A stretch of 64,000 nucleotides of DNA from an uncultured Clostridia bacterium (GCA_944379995.1 CALWGF010000002.1:124001-188000); one strand, 5' to 3'. Counted from the first letter of the stretch, positions 16,847 to 26,652 are shown. Numbers and translations are program-made. The notes: generated by a model from the letters alone, not told the origin.

Positions 16847-16945
16847 TTCCAAACTAACCTCCATTTTTTTGTGATATTTTTAACTAAATCTATAAAGTTA
16901 AATACAATTTGCAAACATAAAAATACATTTCAAATATATTTGTAA

Positions 16946-16974
16946 ATTATATACTTATGTACACTTCAAGTCAA
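16946..16974 (-). promoter_or_regulatory. serC-serA promoter
   Basis: On the minus strand TTGACT (16974-16969) and TATAAT (16951-16946) with a 17-base spacer, about 100 bases before the serC start. The short leader leaves no room for a T-box. The 372-base gap 16847-17218 otherwise holds only AT-rich sequence and the divergent ClC promoter. Confidence 0.75.
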
Positions 16975-17149
16975 CTAATTTAAAGGTTTTTTTTATATTT
17001 AGGCTTATTGTGTATATTTGCTTAAATAATGTGTTTGTTTTTGGTAAAAAAACAAATGTATATTACAGAAATTAATACAGCTATTATTATTCATAATATA
17101 AAAGTATATTTTTATTTCTATTGTTAAAAATAAGATATTTTTTTCACTT

Positions 17150-17178
17150 TTGTTTTTAATTATAAAACATGATATACT
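17150..17178 (+). promoter_or_regulatory. Promoter of the ClC transporter gene
   Basis: TTGTTT at 17150-17155 and TATACT at 17173-17178 with a 17-base spacer, about 40 bases before the start codon. Confidence 0.55.
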
Positions 17179-17218
17179 TTAATAAGGGTTTAGGCAATTT
17201 AGAAAAAGGAGTATTTAT

Positions 17219-18472
17219 ATGAAAGCAGAAAAGTATATTGAAAAATCTTTTGATAATTTTGACACTTTTCTAAAATGGGTTGGAATATCAATTATTATTG
17301 GTATAATCGTAGGATTTATAGGTGTTCTTTTCCATTTTGCCATTGAACATGCAACAGAATTTCGTATTGAAAATAGTAAAATTATATTGTTATTACCTTT
17401 AGGTGGTGCTTTTATTGCATGGATTTATAAATTTTTAGATATGGAAAATGATAAAGGTACAAACTTTGTTATTTCTGCTGTAAGAGATAATGATACTTTA
17501 AAATTTAAAACAGCACCTCTTATATTTATAAGTACAACAATAACACATCTTTTAGGTGGTTCATCTGGTAGAGAAGGTGCAGCATTACAGCTTGGTGGAA
17601 GTATAGCATCAAATATAGGTAGAATAATAAAACTTGATGAAAAAGATGAAAGAATAATTACTATGTGTGGTATGAGTGCAGCTTTTTCTGCTCTTTTTGG
17701 TACACCTGTAACATCGGTTATATTTTCTATGGAAGTTATAACTGTTGGTGTTATGCATTATTCAGCAATAGTACCTTGTATATTATCAGCTATTATAGGA
17801 ACAAAAATAGCAATGCTTTGTGGAATTCCTCCAACTGCTTTTGAAATTTCTGTTATACCTGATTTTGGTACATTGGCTGTTACAAATGTTATTATATTAT
17901 CAATATTATGTGGTGTATTAAGTATAGTTTTTTGTATTACAATGCATAAATCAGCTCATTTATATAAACATTATATACATAATAGTATATTAAGAGGATT
18001 TGTTGGAGGTGTTATAGTTGTAATACTTACATATATAGTTGGTACATATGACTATAATGGTGCAGGTATGAATATTATTGAACTTGCACTTAAAGGAGAA
18101 GCAAGACCAGAAGCATTTTTAATTAAAATAATATTCACAGCTTTAACATTAGGAGCAGGATTTAGAGGTGGCGAAATTGTACCTTCATTTTTTATTGGTT
18201 CAACATTTGGTTGTGTTATAGGTGCTATATTGGGACTTCACCCTTCATTTGCTGCTGCAATAGGTCTTGTAGCTGTTTTTTGTGGTGTTACAAATTGTCC
18301 TTTATCATCAATAATATTAAGTATTGAGCTTTTTGGTGGTGATGGTATTGTTTTCTTTACACTTGCTTGTGGTGTAAGTTATATGCTTTCTGGATATTAT
18401 GGGTTATATAGCGAACAGAAAATAATGTATTCAAAAGTAAAACCTGAATTTATAGACAAAAAAACACATTGA
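17219..18472 (+). CDS. ClC family anion transporter, possibly the fluoride (CLC-F) type
   Basis: Polytopic protein of 417 residues without CBS domains. The gating-Glu motif is GGSSGREGAALQ, and FRGGEIVPSFFIGS matches the later anion-binding helix. Canonical chloride ClCs carry GSGIP and GREGP; here the first region reads DKGTNFVISAVRD and the second GREGAA, closer to what I recall of CLC-F fluoride/proton antiporters. No fluoride riboswitch is seen upstream. AAAAAGGAG precedes the ATG, and the gene stands alone between a promoter and a terminator. Confidence 0.85.
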   Translation: MKAEKYIEKSFDNFDTFLKWVGISIIIGIIVGFIGVLFHFAIEHATEFRIENSKIILLLPLGGAFIAWIYKFLDMENDKGTNFVISAVRDNDTLKFKTAPLIFISTTITHLLGGSSGREGAALQLGGSIASNIGRIIKLDEKDERIITMCGMSAAFSALFGTPVTSVIFSMEVITVGVMHYSAIVPCILSAIIGTKIAMLCGIPPTAFEISVIPDFGTLAVTNVIILSILCGVLSIVFCITMHKSAHLYKHYIHNSILRGFVGGVIVVILTYIVGTYDYNGAGMNIIELALKGEARPEAFLIKIIFTALTLGAGFRGGEIVPSFFIGSTFGCVIGAILGLHPSFAAAIGLVAVFCGVTNCPLSSIILSIELFGGDGIVFFTLACGVSYMLSGYYGLYSEQKIMYSKVKPEFIDKKTH

Positions 18473-18477
18473 TATTA

Positions 18478-18503
18478 AAAAGGTACATTTTGTACCTTTT
18501 TTT
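18478..18503 (+). terminator. Intrinsic terminator after the ClC gene
   Basis: AAAAGGTACA (18478-18487) pairs with TGTACCTTTT (18491-18500), followed by T. Confidence 0.85.
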
Positions 18504-18556
18504 GTTTATATACGTATATATTTACGCATAATAAATATAAAAAAGGAGTGGTAGTT

Positions 18557-20146
18557 TTGGGACATATATATTATAACGGAGATATTATAACTTTAACTGA
18601 GTATAAAAATGTTGAATGTGTTTATGAAAAAAATGGTTTTGTGGAATATGTTGGAAGTATTTCTCATGTGAAAGAAATATGTAATGAAAACGATGAATGG
18701 GTTGACCTTTGTGGAAAAACTCTTTGTCCTGCTTTTATAGATAGTCATAGCCATATTACTTCACTTGCAAATACATTAAGACTTTGTAATCTTTCAAAGG
18801 CAGAATGTTTTGAAGATATAAAAAATATGCTTATAAAATTTAAAAATGAAAGAAATATTTCTGATGATAATTTTATAATTGGATTTGGATATGATAATAA
18901 TTTTCTTATTGAAAAAAAACACCCTGATAAAAAACTTCTTGATGAAGTAGGTGAAAATCCTGTACTTATAACACATTCTTCAGGTCATATGGGTGTTGTA
19001 AATTCAAAAGCACTTAGTATTTTTAATATAACAGAAAATAGTAAAAATCCTGAAGGTGGTATTATAGGAAGATATGAAAATTCAAAAGAGCCTAATGGAT
19101 ACCTTGAAGAAACTGCATTTATAAATATTGCAAAAAATATTCCAGATGCAAATGAAGAAGAAAAAATAAAACTTTTTAAAGAAGCTGAAAAAATATATAT
19201 TGAAAATGGTATATTGACAGTTCAAGAAGGTTTTGCAAAAGAAAGTGAAGCAAAATTTTTATATGAATTATCAAAAAAAGGTCTTATAGATGTTGATGTT
19301 GTAATGTATGCAGATATGAAAGACAACAGTAACATAATAAATGAATATAGTAATATACTTAAAAAGTATGAAAATAATTTAAAACTTGGAGGATATAAAA
19401 TATTTCTTGATGGTTCTCCACAAGGAAGAACTGCTTTTTTAAGAAAACCATATAAAGACAGTAATGATTATAAAGGATACCCAGTTTATAAAGATGAAGA
19501 AGTTGAAAAGTTTTTTGAAAAGGCTTTAAATGAAAATATACAAATACTTGCTCATAGTAATGGTGATGGTGCTAGTGAACAGTTTATTAATTGTTATAAA
19601 AAAGCTATTGAAAAAGAAGGAGAAAAACATATAAGACCAGTTCTTGTACATGGTCAGCTTTTAGGTATAGACCAGCTTGATGATATTAAAAAATTAAATA
19701 TAATACCTTCTTATTTTGTTTCACATGTTTATTATTGGGGTGATATTCATAAAATTAATTTTGGTATTGAAAGAGCAGAAAGAATAAGCCCTATTAATTC
19801 CACTATAAAAAAAGATATTTTATTTACTATGCATACTGATACACCTGTTATAATGCCTAATCTTATAGAAGAAATGTGGTGTGCTGTAAATAGAATTACA
19901 AAACAGGGAGAAGTTATTGGAGAATGTGAAAGAATTGATGTTTTAAATGCATTAAAAGGTATTACTACTAATGCTGCTTATCAATACTTTGAAGAAAATT
20001 CAAAAGGTACAATAGAAAAAGGTAAATTTGCTGATTTTGTTGTTTTAAGTGAAAATCCATTTAATGTTGAAAAAGAAAATATAAAAGATATTTTTGTTAT
20101 TAAATCTATAAAAAGAGGAAAAGTACTTTTTGACAAAAATATTTAA
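18557..20146 (+). CDS. Amidohydrolase, YtcJ-like (Amidohydro_3)
   Basis: Metal-dependent hydrolase of 529 residues. The metal-binding HSH motif is in AFIDSHSHITS, a later His in LAHSNGDGA, the VLVHGQLL region and FTMHTDTPV complete the active site. The C-terminal TTNAAYQYFEENSKGTIEKGKFADFVVL is the standard amidohydrolase end. Members act on amides of diverse small molecules; the substrate is unknown. The start is TTG 18557, eight bases after AAGGAG; an in-frame GTG at 18548 overlaps that site. Single gene without clear partners. Confidence 0.88.
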   Translation: MGHIYYNGDIITLTEYKNVECVYEKNGFVEYVGSISHVKEICNENDEWVDLCGKTLCPAFIDSHSHITSLANTLRLCNLSKAECFEDIKNMLIKFKNERNISDDNFIIGFGYDNNFLIEKKHPDKKLLDEVGENPVLITHSSGHMGVVNSKALSIFNITENSKNPEGGIIGRYENSKEPNGYLEETAFINIAKNIPDANEEEKIKLFKEAEKIYIENGILTVQEGFAKESEAKFLYELSKKGLIDVDVVMYADMKDNSNIINEYSNILKKYENNLKLGGYKIFLDGSPQGRTAFLRKPYKDSNDYKGYPVYKDEEVEKFFEKALNENIQILAHSNGDGASEQFINCYKKAIEKEGEKHIRPVLVHGQLLGIDQLDDIKKLNIIPSYFVSHVYYWGDIHKINFGIERAERISPINSTIKKDILFTMHTDTPVIMPNLIEEMWCAVNRITKQGEVIGECERIDVLNALKGITTNAAYQYFEENSKGTIEKGKFADFVVLSENPFNVEKENIKDIFVIKSIKRGKVLFDKNI

Positions 20147-20296
20147 TTATATAATTAATATAAGTTTTACTTATATATTTTATATGATTTTAAATTCTAT
20201 TTTAATTTAATTTTGTAAATTATTAAATAATATGTGTATAAAATACACAGTATTATTTTAAATATTCATAATTATACGTATTTTTATTAATTTTAC

Positions 20297-20325
20297 TTGA
20301 AATATGATGTATATTAATGTATAAT
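20297..20325 (+). promoter_or_regulatory. Promoter of the polar amino-acid transporter
   Basis: TTGAAA at 20297-20302 and TATAAT at 20320-20325, spacer 17. Downstream, just before the ribosome site, lies a small inverted repeat (ATTTCG 20351-20356 with CGAAAT 20362-20367) that could form a hairpin in the leader. Confidence 0.7.
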
Positions 20326-20382
20326 ACCTTTAATAAATTATTAATTAATGATTTCGGAAATCGAAATGGGAGGAATTTAATT

Positions 20383-21183
20383 ATGAAAAAATATTTAAAA
20401 TCAATTATAGCTATTGCTGCTATTTCTGTAATGACATTAAGCCTTGCTGCTTGTGGAAGTAATAAAACAACAGAAGAAAATAACAATACAACAACTACTG
20501 AAGGAGAAAATACAACAGGAGGAGAAAAAGAAACTCTTGTAGTTGCTACAAATGCAGAGTTCCCTCCATATGAATATTATGAAGGTCAAGACATTGTTGG
20601 TATTGACGTTGAAATTATGAAAGCTATCGGAGAAAAACTTGGTATGGAAGTTACTATCGAAGATATGGCTTTTGATTCAATTATTCCTGCTATACAGTCT
20701 GGTAAAGCTGATATTGGTGCTGCTGGTATGACTGTAACAGAAGATAGACTTGCAAATGTTGACTTTACAGACACATATTGCCACGCTTCACAGGCTATAA
20801 TTGTTAATGCTGCAAATGAAGAAATTAAAACAGCTGCTGACCTTGAAGGTAAAACAATAGGTGTACAACTTGGTACAACAGGTGATATGTATGCTGGAGA
20901 TGTTACAGAAAACGTTGAAAGATATAACAAAGGTTTTGAAGCTGCAATGGCTGTTGCTCAGGGCAAAATTGACGCTGTTGTAATTGATGACCAAGTTGCA
21001 AAATCTCTTGCAGAAGGAAATGCAGACCTTAAAGTTCTTGAAGAGCCTTTCACAGAAGAAGATTATGCTATTGCTGTTAGCAAAGATAATACAGAATTAA
21101 CAGAAAAAATTAATGCTGCTCTTGTAGAACTTAAAGAAGATGGTACAATTCAGTCAATAATTGACAAATATATTACAGAATAA
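20383..21183 (+). CDS. Polar amino-acid ABC transporter substrate-binding lipoprotein
   Basis: Extracellular binding protein of 266 residues from the SBP_bac_3 family, capturing a polar amino acid such as glutamine, cystine or arginine. Lipobox LSLAAC, with the lipidated Cys at residue 25, then a Thr/Asn/Glu-rich linker to about 50. Family motifs are ATNAEFPPYEYY, GIDVEIMKAIGEKLG, GMTVTEDRL and GTTGDMYA. The start is ATG 20383 after GGGAGG. First gene of SBP-permease-ATPase, but a strong hairpin separates it from the permease, so it is probably made in excess. Confidence 0.93.
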   Translation: MKKYLKSIIAIAAISVMTLSLAACGSNKTTEENNNTTTTEGENTTGGEKETLVVATNAEFPPYEYYEGQDIVGIDVEIMKAIGEKLGMEVTIEDMAFDSIIPAIQSGKADIGAAGMTVTEDRLANVDFTDTYCHASQAIIVNAANEEIKTAADLEGKTIGVQLGTTGDMYAGDVTENVERYNKGFEAAMAVAQGKIDAVVIDDQVAKSLAEGNADLKVLEEPFTEEDYAIAVSKDNTELTEKINAALVELKEDGTIQSIIDKYITE

Positions 21184-21203
21184 TAAAATTTAAAATATAG
21201 TCG

Positions 21204-21230
21204 CCCACCCTTAAGGGTGGGTGATTTTTT
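21204..21230 (+). terminator. GC-rich hairpin between binding protein and permease genes
   Basis: CCCACCC (21204-21210) pairs with GGGTGGG (21215-21221), followed three bases later by six T. It sits inside the operon, so it probably acts as a partial terminator or mRNA stabiliser that favours the binding protein. Confidence 0.75.
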
Positions 21231-21264
21231 CCGTTTAATAAATAAATTAAAAAGGAGGATATAA

Positions 21265-21984
21265 ATGTTAAATACAATATTTCTTAATGCAAGTTTTTTT
21301 GATAATGCAGCAACGAAGTTTTATAATGATTTTATTGCAAAAGATAGATGGCTTTTTCTTGCAGATGGACTTGTAAATACACTTAAAATAACAGTTTTTG
21401 CTTTACTTATAGGTATTATTATAGGATTTATTGTAGCTGTTGTACGTTCAACACATCAAATGACAGGCAAATTTAAAATACTTAACTTTATATTTGGTAT
21501 ATATCTTACTGTAATAAGAGGTACACCTGTTGTTGTTCAGCTTCTTATTATAAACTTTATTATTTTTGCAAGCTATAATAATAAAATTCTTGCAGGTATA
21601 CTTTGTTTTGGTATAAATTCTGGTGCTTATGTTGCCGAAATTTTCCGTTCAGGTATTATGTCAATAGATAAAGGGCAGATGGAGGCAGGTCGTAGCCTTG
21701 GTTTTAATTATTTCCAAACTATGATTATTGTAATAATGCCACAGGCTGTTAAAAATGTACTTCCTGCTCTTGGTAATGAAATGATTGTACTTGTTAAAGA
21801 AACTGCTGTTTCAGGTTATATTGCTATTCAAGACCTTACAAAGGGTGGAGATATTATAAGAAGTCAAACTTATGATGCATTTTTCCCTCTTTTTGGTGTA
21901 GCTGCAATATATCTTGTTATAACAATGTTTATGACAGCTTTAATTAAAAAACTTGAAAGGAGATTGAGAAATAGTGACCACTAA
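21265..21984 (+). CDS. Polar amino-acid ABC transporter permease
   Basis: HisM/GlnP-type membrane subunit of 239 residues with about five helices. The family motif [14 protein letters not shown] is present, and the cytoplasmic EAA loop reads [33 protein letters not shown] in pieces typical of the family. AAAAGGAGG precedes the ATG. Its 3' end overlaps the start of the ATPase gene by 11 bases, indicating translational coupling. Confidence 0.94.
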   Translation: MLNTIFLNASFFDNAATKFYNDFIAKDRWLFLADGLVNTLKITVFALLIGIIIGFIVAVVRSTHQMTGKFKILNFIFGIYLTVIRGTPVVVQLLIINFIIFASYNNKILAGILCFGINSGAYVAEIFRSGIMSIDKGQMEAGRSLGFNYFQTMIIVIMPQAVKNVLPALGNEMIVLVKETAVSGYIAIQDLTKGGDIIRSQTYDAFFPLFGVAAIYLVITMFMTALIKKLERRLRNSDH

Positions 21985-22714
21985 TAATGTTTTAATAGAT
22001 GTAAAAAATCTTGAAAAAGCTTTTGGAAACTTTAAAGCCCTTAATAATGTTACAACTGAAATAAAAAAAGGGGAAGTTGTTGTAATAATAGGTCCTTCTG
22101 GTTCAGGTAAATCAACATTTTTAAGATGTCTTAATCTTCTTGAAGTACCAACTGGTGGACAAATACTTTTTGATGGTGTTGATATTACAGATAAAAAAAC
22201 AGATATAAATATGCATAGACAAAGAATGGGTATGGTTTTTCAACATTTTAATCTTTTCCCGCATATGACTATACTTAAAAATATGACTGTTGGTCCTATG
22301 AAACTTCAGAAAAAAAGTAAAGAAGAAGCAGAAAAACTTGCTATGGAACTTCTTGAAAAAGTAGGTCTTAAAGATAGAGCAAATTCATATCCTTCAATGC
22401 TTTCTGGTGGACAAAAACAAAGAATTGCTATTGTAAGAGCATTATGCATGCAACCGGAAGTTATGCTTTTTGATGAGCCTACAAGTGCCCTTGACCCTGA
22501 AATGGTTGGAGAGGTTCTTGAAGTTATGAAAGACCTTGCAAAAAATGATATGACAATGGCTGTTGTTACTCACGAAATGGGATTTGCAAAAGAAGTTGCA
22601 ACACGTGTTATATTTATGGCTGATGGTAAAATAGTTGAAGAAGGAACTCCAAAAGATATTTTTGAAAATCCTAAAAGTGAAAGACTTAAAGCTTTCCTTG
22701 CTAAAGTTCTTTAA
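21974..22714 (+). CDS. Polar amino-acid ABC transporter ATPase (GlnQ type)
   Basis: ATPase of 246 residues energising the uptake system. Walker [11 protein letters not shown]-loop [12 protein letters not shown], signature LSGGQKQR, Walker [17 protein letters not shown] and the switch His in VVTHEMGFA are all present, with the standard C-terminal [11 protein letters not shown]. The start is GTG 21974, about ten bases after AAAGGAGA at 21956-21963. Last gene of the three-gene operon; no matching terminator is obvious downstream beyond a short T-rich stretch. Confidence 0.95.
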   Translation: MTTNNVLIDVKNLEKAFGNFKALNNVTTEIKKGEVVVIIGPSGSGKSTFLRCLNLLEVPTGGQILFDGVDITDKKTDINMHRQRMGMVFQHFNLFPHMTILKNMTVGPMKLQKKSKEEAEKLAMELLEKVGLKDRANSYPSMLSGGQKQRIAIVRALCMQPEVMLFDEPTSALDPEMVGEVLEVMKDLAKNDMTMAVVTHEMGFAKEVATRVIFMADGKIVEEGTPKDIFENPKSERLKAFLAKVL

Positions 22715-22818
22715 TTTAATACATATCAAATTTTTAGAGAAACAATTTTGCATTGTTTCTCTTTTTTTGAAACAATATCCATTTTTTTGCGTCTATGTAT
22801 ATAGAAAGGTGGGATATT

Positions 22819-24348
22819 ATGAAAAAATTTATATTGTGTATTATAATGAGTTTTTGTACTTTGTTTTCTTATGTTTCTGCTTTTGGTGACAATCAAAGAT
22901 ATGCTATTAAATTTGAGCCTTTTACATATGAAATTACAAACTCTGTAAAAAATATTAATGGAAGTCTTTATATTAATGCTTATGACTTAGAAAGTATTAT
23001 TAATTGTGTTGTAACTGATAATGAAAATTTTATATCATTTGATTATAAAAATGAAATATTAAAATTATATAAATCAGAAGGAAAAATTGAAATTTATAAT
23101 AAAGAAACAGGAAAAACAGATATAAAAACAAATTTGAAAAAAATTGAAATTTGTGACAATTCATATTATATTCCTTTGAGAGATTTCTTTGAAGCTATTG
23201 ATTTTTCTGTTGGATTTGTATATGAAAATGGTGTAAATTATATACCTATAACAGAGGGGAAAACTGTTTCACAGTATAAAGATGTATATTCACCATTTTT
23301 TGCAAAAACTATAAATAGTATATCTAATACTGAAAATAAAATTATTTCACCTTATGGTATTATGACTGTTATGGGACTTATGGCGGAAGGCTCTAATGGT
23401 CAAAGTAGAAATGAAATTTTAAATGCTTTAGGATTAAATAATATTACTGATTTTAGAGAATATATGAAAGCATATAATGATTTTCAACTTAAAATGAGTA
23501 ATTCAAAATATGCAGTTATAAATGTTTTTAATTCTGTTGTTTTAAACAATACTTTCAATAGAAATATAAATGATGATTATAAAAAACAAATTGAAAATAG
23601 TTATAACAGTAATATATTATCTATTGATAGTTTTGAAAGTCTTGATAAAATTATTAGTGAAAAAACTAATGGAACTATTATAAATTCAGGATTTTCTGAG
23701 AATTTTCAAAATTTTGATACATCTTTTACAAGTACAGTATATGTTGATTTTGATTGGACTGAAAAATTTGATACTAAATATACAAAACAAGGTATATTTA
23801 ATAATGCTGATGGTACTAAATCAAATGTTATGTTTATGAATAAACTTATGACAACTTCAAAATATTATAAAGATAATAATGTTGAGGCAGTAGTTCTTGA
23901 TTATATTGAAGAAGCTAATAAATGTGATTATAAAATGGCTATTGTTACATCAACTAAAAATATTACAGCTGAAGATATTAAAAATATAAATAATAATTCA
24001 ACTGAAAGATATATACAACTTAAAATACCTAAATTCAAAATTGATAACACAGTAGATTTACAAAAAAGTTTGAAAAATATGGGAGTAAATACTATATTTA
24101 CAGAAAATGCTGATTTTTCAAATGTGACAGATAATAACTTAAATATATCTTCTCTTACACAACATAATATTATTGATTTTAATGAAGAAGGTACAACAGC
24201 AAGTTCATTTACAGAAGCAACATATTATAGAGATGTTCCAAATGATATTATTGAAGTTAATATTGATAAACCTTTTACATATTATATATTTGAAGAAACA
24301 TCAGGACAAATTATATTTGCAGGAAAATATAATAAAGGAATTAATTAA
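22819..24348 (+). CDS. Secreted serpin with copper-amine-oxidase-like N-terminal domain
   Basis: Exported protein of 509 residues. A signal peptide (about 1-21, ending in YVSAFG) is followed by a region (about 30-145) resembling the copper amine oxidase N-domain, with YIPLRDFFEAIDFSV as its clearest motif. The rest (about 153-509) is a serpin: KIISPYGIMTVMGLMAEGS is the helix B core, VYVDFDWTEKF fits strand 3A, and the C-terminus has the hinge NEEGTTASS (about 455-463) and DKPFTYYIFEETSGQIIFAG. The hinge has the short side chains of inhibitory serpins. The P1 residue is unclear, near a Tyr-Tyr-Arg-Asp stretch. The start is ATG 22819 after AAAGGTGGG. Confidence 0.88.
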   Translation: MKKFILCIIMSFCTLFSYVSAFGDNQRYAIKFEPFTYEITNSVKNINGSLYINAYDLESIINCVVTDNENFISFDYKNEILKLYKSEGKIEIYNKETGKTDIKTNLKKIEICDNSYYIPLRDFFEAIDFSVGFVYENGVNYIPITEGKTVSQYKDVYSPFFAKTINSISNTENKIISPYGIMTVMGLMAEGSNGQSRNEILNALGLNNITDFREYMKAYNDFQLKMSNSKYAVINVFNSVVLNNTFNRNINDDYKKQIENSYNSNILSIDSFESLDKIISEKTNGTIINSGFSENFQNFDTSFTSTVYVDFDWTEKFDTKYTKQGIFNNADGTKSNVMFMNKLMTTSKYYKDNNVEAVVLDYIEEANKCDYKMAIVTSTKNITAEDIKNINNNSTERYIQLKIPKFKIDNTVDLQKSLKNMGVNTIFTENADFSNVTDNNLNISSLTQHNIIDFNEEGTTASSFTEATYYRDVPNDIIEVNIDKPFTYYIFEETSGQIIFAGKYNKGIN

Positions 24349-24351
24349 TCA

Positions 24352-24379
24352 AAAAGGGAGATTTTTTAATCTCCCTTTT
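24352..24379. terminator. Bidirectional terminator between serpin and nitrilase genes
   Basis: AAAAGGGAGATT (24352-24363) pairs with AATCTCCCTTTT (24368-24379). The arms supply a T-run on either strand, and the right arm overlaps the last codon of the minus-strand gene. Confidence 0.8.
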
Positions 24380-25160
24380 AATAATATTTTTTATAAATAT
24401 CTTCTCTACGGTCTGATTTTAATTTGAATGAATTTCTGTAATCAATAGCCTCTTGTGGGTCAATATCGTATATCATAATACATTCTTTTTCTTCTGTTTT
24501 TAATAATGCTTTACCTAAAGGATTTATAATATTTGAATGTCCGTTATATGTTAATGTTATATCTTTACCGGTTCGGTTTACTCCAACAATAAAACATTGA
24601 TTTTCTAATGCTCTTGATTTTAATAATAAATCCCAATGTTCTATTCTTTCAATAGGCCAGTTTGCTATTGTAAAAATTATAATACTTTCTTTTGAGCAAA
24701 TTTGATAAAGTTCTGGAAATCTTAAATCATAGCATATTGTAGGTGAACACTTTATACCATTTACGGTAAAACTTTCAATACTTTCTCCACCAATATAATA
24801 TTTCTTTTCAATACCATATGAAAAAGGGTGCATTTTACTATAATTACATATTATTTTTCCTGTATTGTCACATACTATAAATTTATTTAATGCTTTATCA
24901 TTATATTTTATTGAAACTCCAAATCCTATATGTATATTATATTTTTTAGCTGTTTCTGAAAAAAACTTAATTGTTTCTGAATTTTCAAAATTTTCAGCCA
25001 TTGTATCTGTATTCATTGTAAAACCTGTAAGGCTCATTTCAGGAAAAATAATAATATCAGATTTTTCTTTTGATGCATTTTTAATCATATCAATACATTT
25101 TTCCATATTAGCTTTTTTATTTTTCCATATTATATTTGTTTGTCCTAATGCAATTCTCAT
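24378..25160 (-). CDS. Nitrilase superfamily carbon-nitrogen hydrolase
   Basis: Amidase of 260 residues with the Glu-Lys-Cys triad: Glu in IIFPEMSLTGF, Lys in YSKMHPFSYG and the nucleophile Cys in PTICYDLRFPEL. The size and the motifs are close to omega-amidase (Nit2) and YafV-like proteins, which deaminate alpha-ketoglutaramate; that substrate is a suggestion only. AAGGAGG precedes the ATG on the minus strand. It stands alone, divergent from the exonuclease gene. Confidence 0.9.
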   Translation of the reverse strand: MRIALGQTNIIWKNKKANMEKCIDMIKNASKEKSDIIIFPEMSLTGFTMNTDTMAENFENSETIKFFSETAKKYNIHIGFGVSIKYNDKALNKFIVCDNTGKIICNYSKMHPFSYGIEKKYYIGGESIESFTVNGIKCSPTICYDLRFPELYQICSKESIIIFTIANWPIERIEHWDLLLKSRALENQCFIVGVNRTGKDITLTYNGHSNIINPLGKALLKTEEKECIMIYDIDPQEAIDYRNSFKLKSDRREDIYKKYY

Positions 25161-25260
25161 AATTATTACCTCCTTTATTTTATAAGTATACGATTTTTAT
25201 ATAGATTAATATATACTTTTTTGATAAAATTAATAAAAATAAAAAGGAGGATAAATTTTT

Positions 25261-26013
25261 ATGAAAATGATTTCGTGGAATGTAAATGGTCTTAGAGCCT
25301 GTGTTACAAAAGGTTTTAAAGATTTTTTTAACAGTATAGATGCTGATATTTTTTCAATACAAGAAACTAAACTTCAAGAAGGTCAAATTGATTTTGCTCA
25401 AGAAGGATATTTTGCATATTGGAACTATGCAGAAAAGAAAGGTTATTCTGGTGTTGCTGTATTTACAAAAAAAGAGCCTATATCTGTATTTTATGGTATG
25501 GGTATAGATGAACATGACCATGAGGGTAGACTTATAACACTTGAATTTGAAGACTTTTATCATATAACTGCCTATGTACCAAATTCACAAGATAAGTTAG
25601 CAAGAATTGATTACAGAATGAAGTGGGAAGATGATATTCTTGATTATATGAAAAAACTTGAGGAGAAAAAGCCTGTTATACTTTGTGGTGACCTTAATGT
25701 TGCCCATAATGAAATTGACCTTAAAAATCCTAAAACTAATAGAAAAAATGCAGGTTTTTCAGATGAGGAAAGAGGTAAGTTTACAAAACTTATTAATAGT
25801 GGTTTTACAGATACATTTAGATATTTTTATCCTGATAAAGAAGGAATTTATTCTTGGTGGAGTTATAGAGCTAATGCAAGAAAAAATAATGCAGGTTGGC
25901 GTATAGATTATTTTATAGTATCAGAAAGTCTTAATGATAGACTTGTTGATGCTAAAATATATACTGAAATTATGGGAAGTGACCATTGTCCTGTTGAATT
26001 GGAAATTAAGTAA
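25261..26013 (+). CDS. xth: Exodeoxyribonuclease III
   Basis: AP endonuclease and 3'-5' exonuclease of base-excision repair, 250 residues. Motifs are [11 protein letters not shown], the metal-binding Glu in [29 protein letters not shown], and the C-terminal [10 protein letters not shown] and [11 protein letters not shown] with the catalytic Asp-His. AAAAAGGAGG lies before the ATG. Also named exoA in Bacillus. A bidirectional terminator follows. Confidence 0.96.
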   Translation: MKMISWNVNGLRACVTKGFKDFFNSIDADIFSIQETKLQEGQIDFAQEGYFAYWNYAEKKGYSGVAVFTKKEPISVFYGMGIDEHDHEGRLITLEFEDFYHITAYVPNSQDKLARIDYRMKWEDDILDYMKKLEEKKPVILCGDLNVAHNEIDLKNPKTNRKNAGFSDEERGKFTKLINSGFTDTFRYFYPDKEGIYSWWSYRANARKNNAGWRIDYFIVSESLNDRLVDAKIYTEIMGSDHCPVELEIK

Positions 26014-26016
26014 AAT

Positions 26017-26047
26017 AAAAGCAGACTAAATTTTTTAGTCTGCTTTT
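26017..26047. terminator. Bidirectional terminator between xth and mscL
   Basis: Fourteen-base-pair stem (26017-26030 with 26034-26047) with A-rich and T-rich ends usable on both strands. Confidence 0.85.
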
Positions 26048-26051
26048 TATT

Positions 26052-26501
26052 TTAAAGTTCAGATGTACAGTTTGGACAACGTGTAGCATCAATATGTATA
26101 TCTGTTTTACAGTATGGGCATACTTTTGTTGTAGGAGTTTTTGGTTTTTCTGTTTCTTTCTTTTTGAATTTTGTTATTATTTTAAGCATTGTAAATATTA
26201 CCGCTGCCATAATTAAAAAATCTATAACCTGTGATATAAAAAGACCATAGTTTATTGTATCTGTTACAGCTTCTGCTTCTGCTACTGTTGCATATTTGTT
26301 TCCGTCAACTGCGTAGAAAAGTCCGCTAAAATCTGCTCCACCTGTAAATATACCAACTATCGGCATTATTATATCATTAACCATTGATGTTACTATTTTA
26401 CTAAATGCTCCACCTATTATAACACCGACTGCCATATCTAATACATTGCCTTTTGCAATGAATTTCTTAAATTCTGAAAGTGTATTTTTGATTTTCTCCA
26501 T
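26052..26501 (-). CDS. mscL: Large-conductance mechanosensitive channel with zinc-ribbon tail
   Basis: Pore protein opened by membrane tension to release solutes on osmotic downshock. The 149 residues begin with FKKFIAKGNVLDMAVGVIIGGAFSKIV, the pore helix, and a second helix (about 85-105) follows. The C-terminus carries an added zinc ribbon, CPYC-x10-CPNC, in place of the usual simple helix. CAGGAGG precedes the ATG on the minus strand. Confidence 0.94.
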   Translation of the reverse strand: MEKIKNTLSEFKKFIAKGNVLDMAVGVIIGGAFSKIVTSMVNDIIMPIVGIFTGGADFSGLFYAVDGNKYATVAEAEAVTDTINYGLFISQVIDFLIMAAVIFTMLKIITKFKKKETEKPKTPTTKVCPYCKTDIHIDATRCPNCTSEL

Positions 26502-26652
26502 TTTTCCTCCTGTTACTCTTTATTAATCAATTTTTCTATGATATTATACATAAATACAATTATTATTGTCTATAAATAATTTCTTAAATTTATTTTATAT
26601 AAATTAAACCTAATTTTAAACTAAATTTAAAAATTTTTGGTGTATAATAATG

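Noticed and set aside
16847-16945. T-box leader for serC-serA
   Set aside because: The leader is only about 95 bases, with no T-box sequence and no terminator.
17000-17218. Fluoride riboswitch before the ClC gene
   Set aside because: The gap is plain AT-rich sequence without the short GC-rich conserved blocks of that riboswitch.
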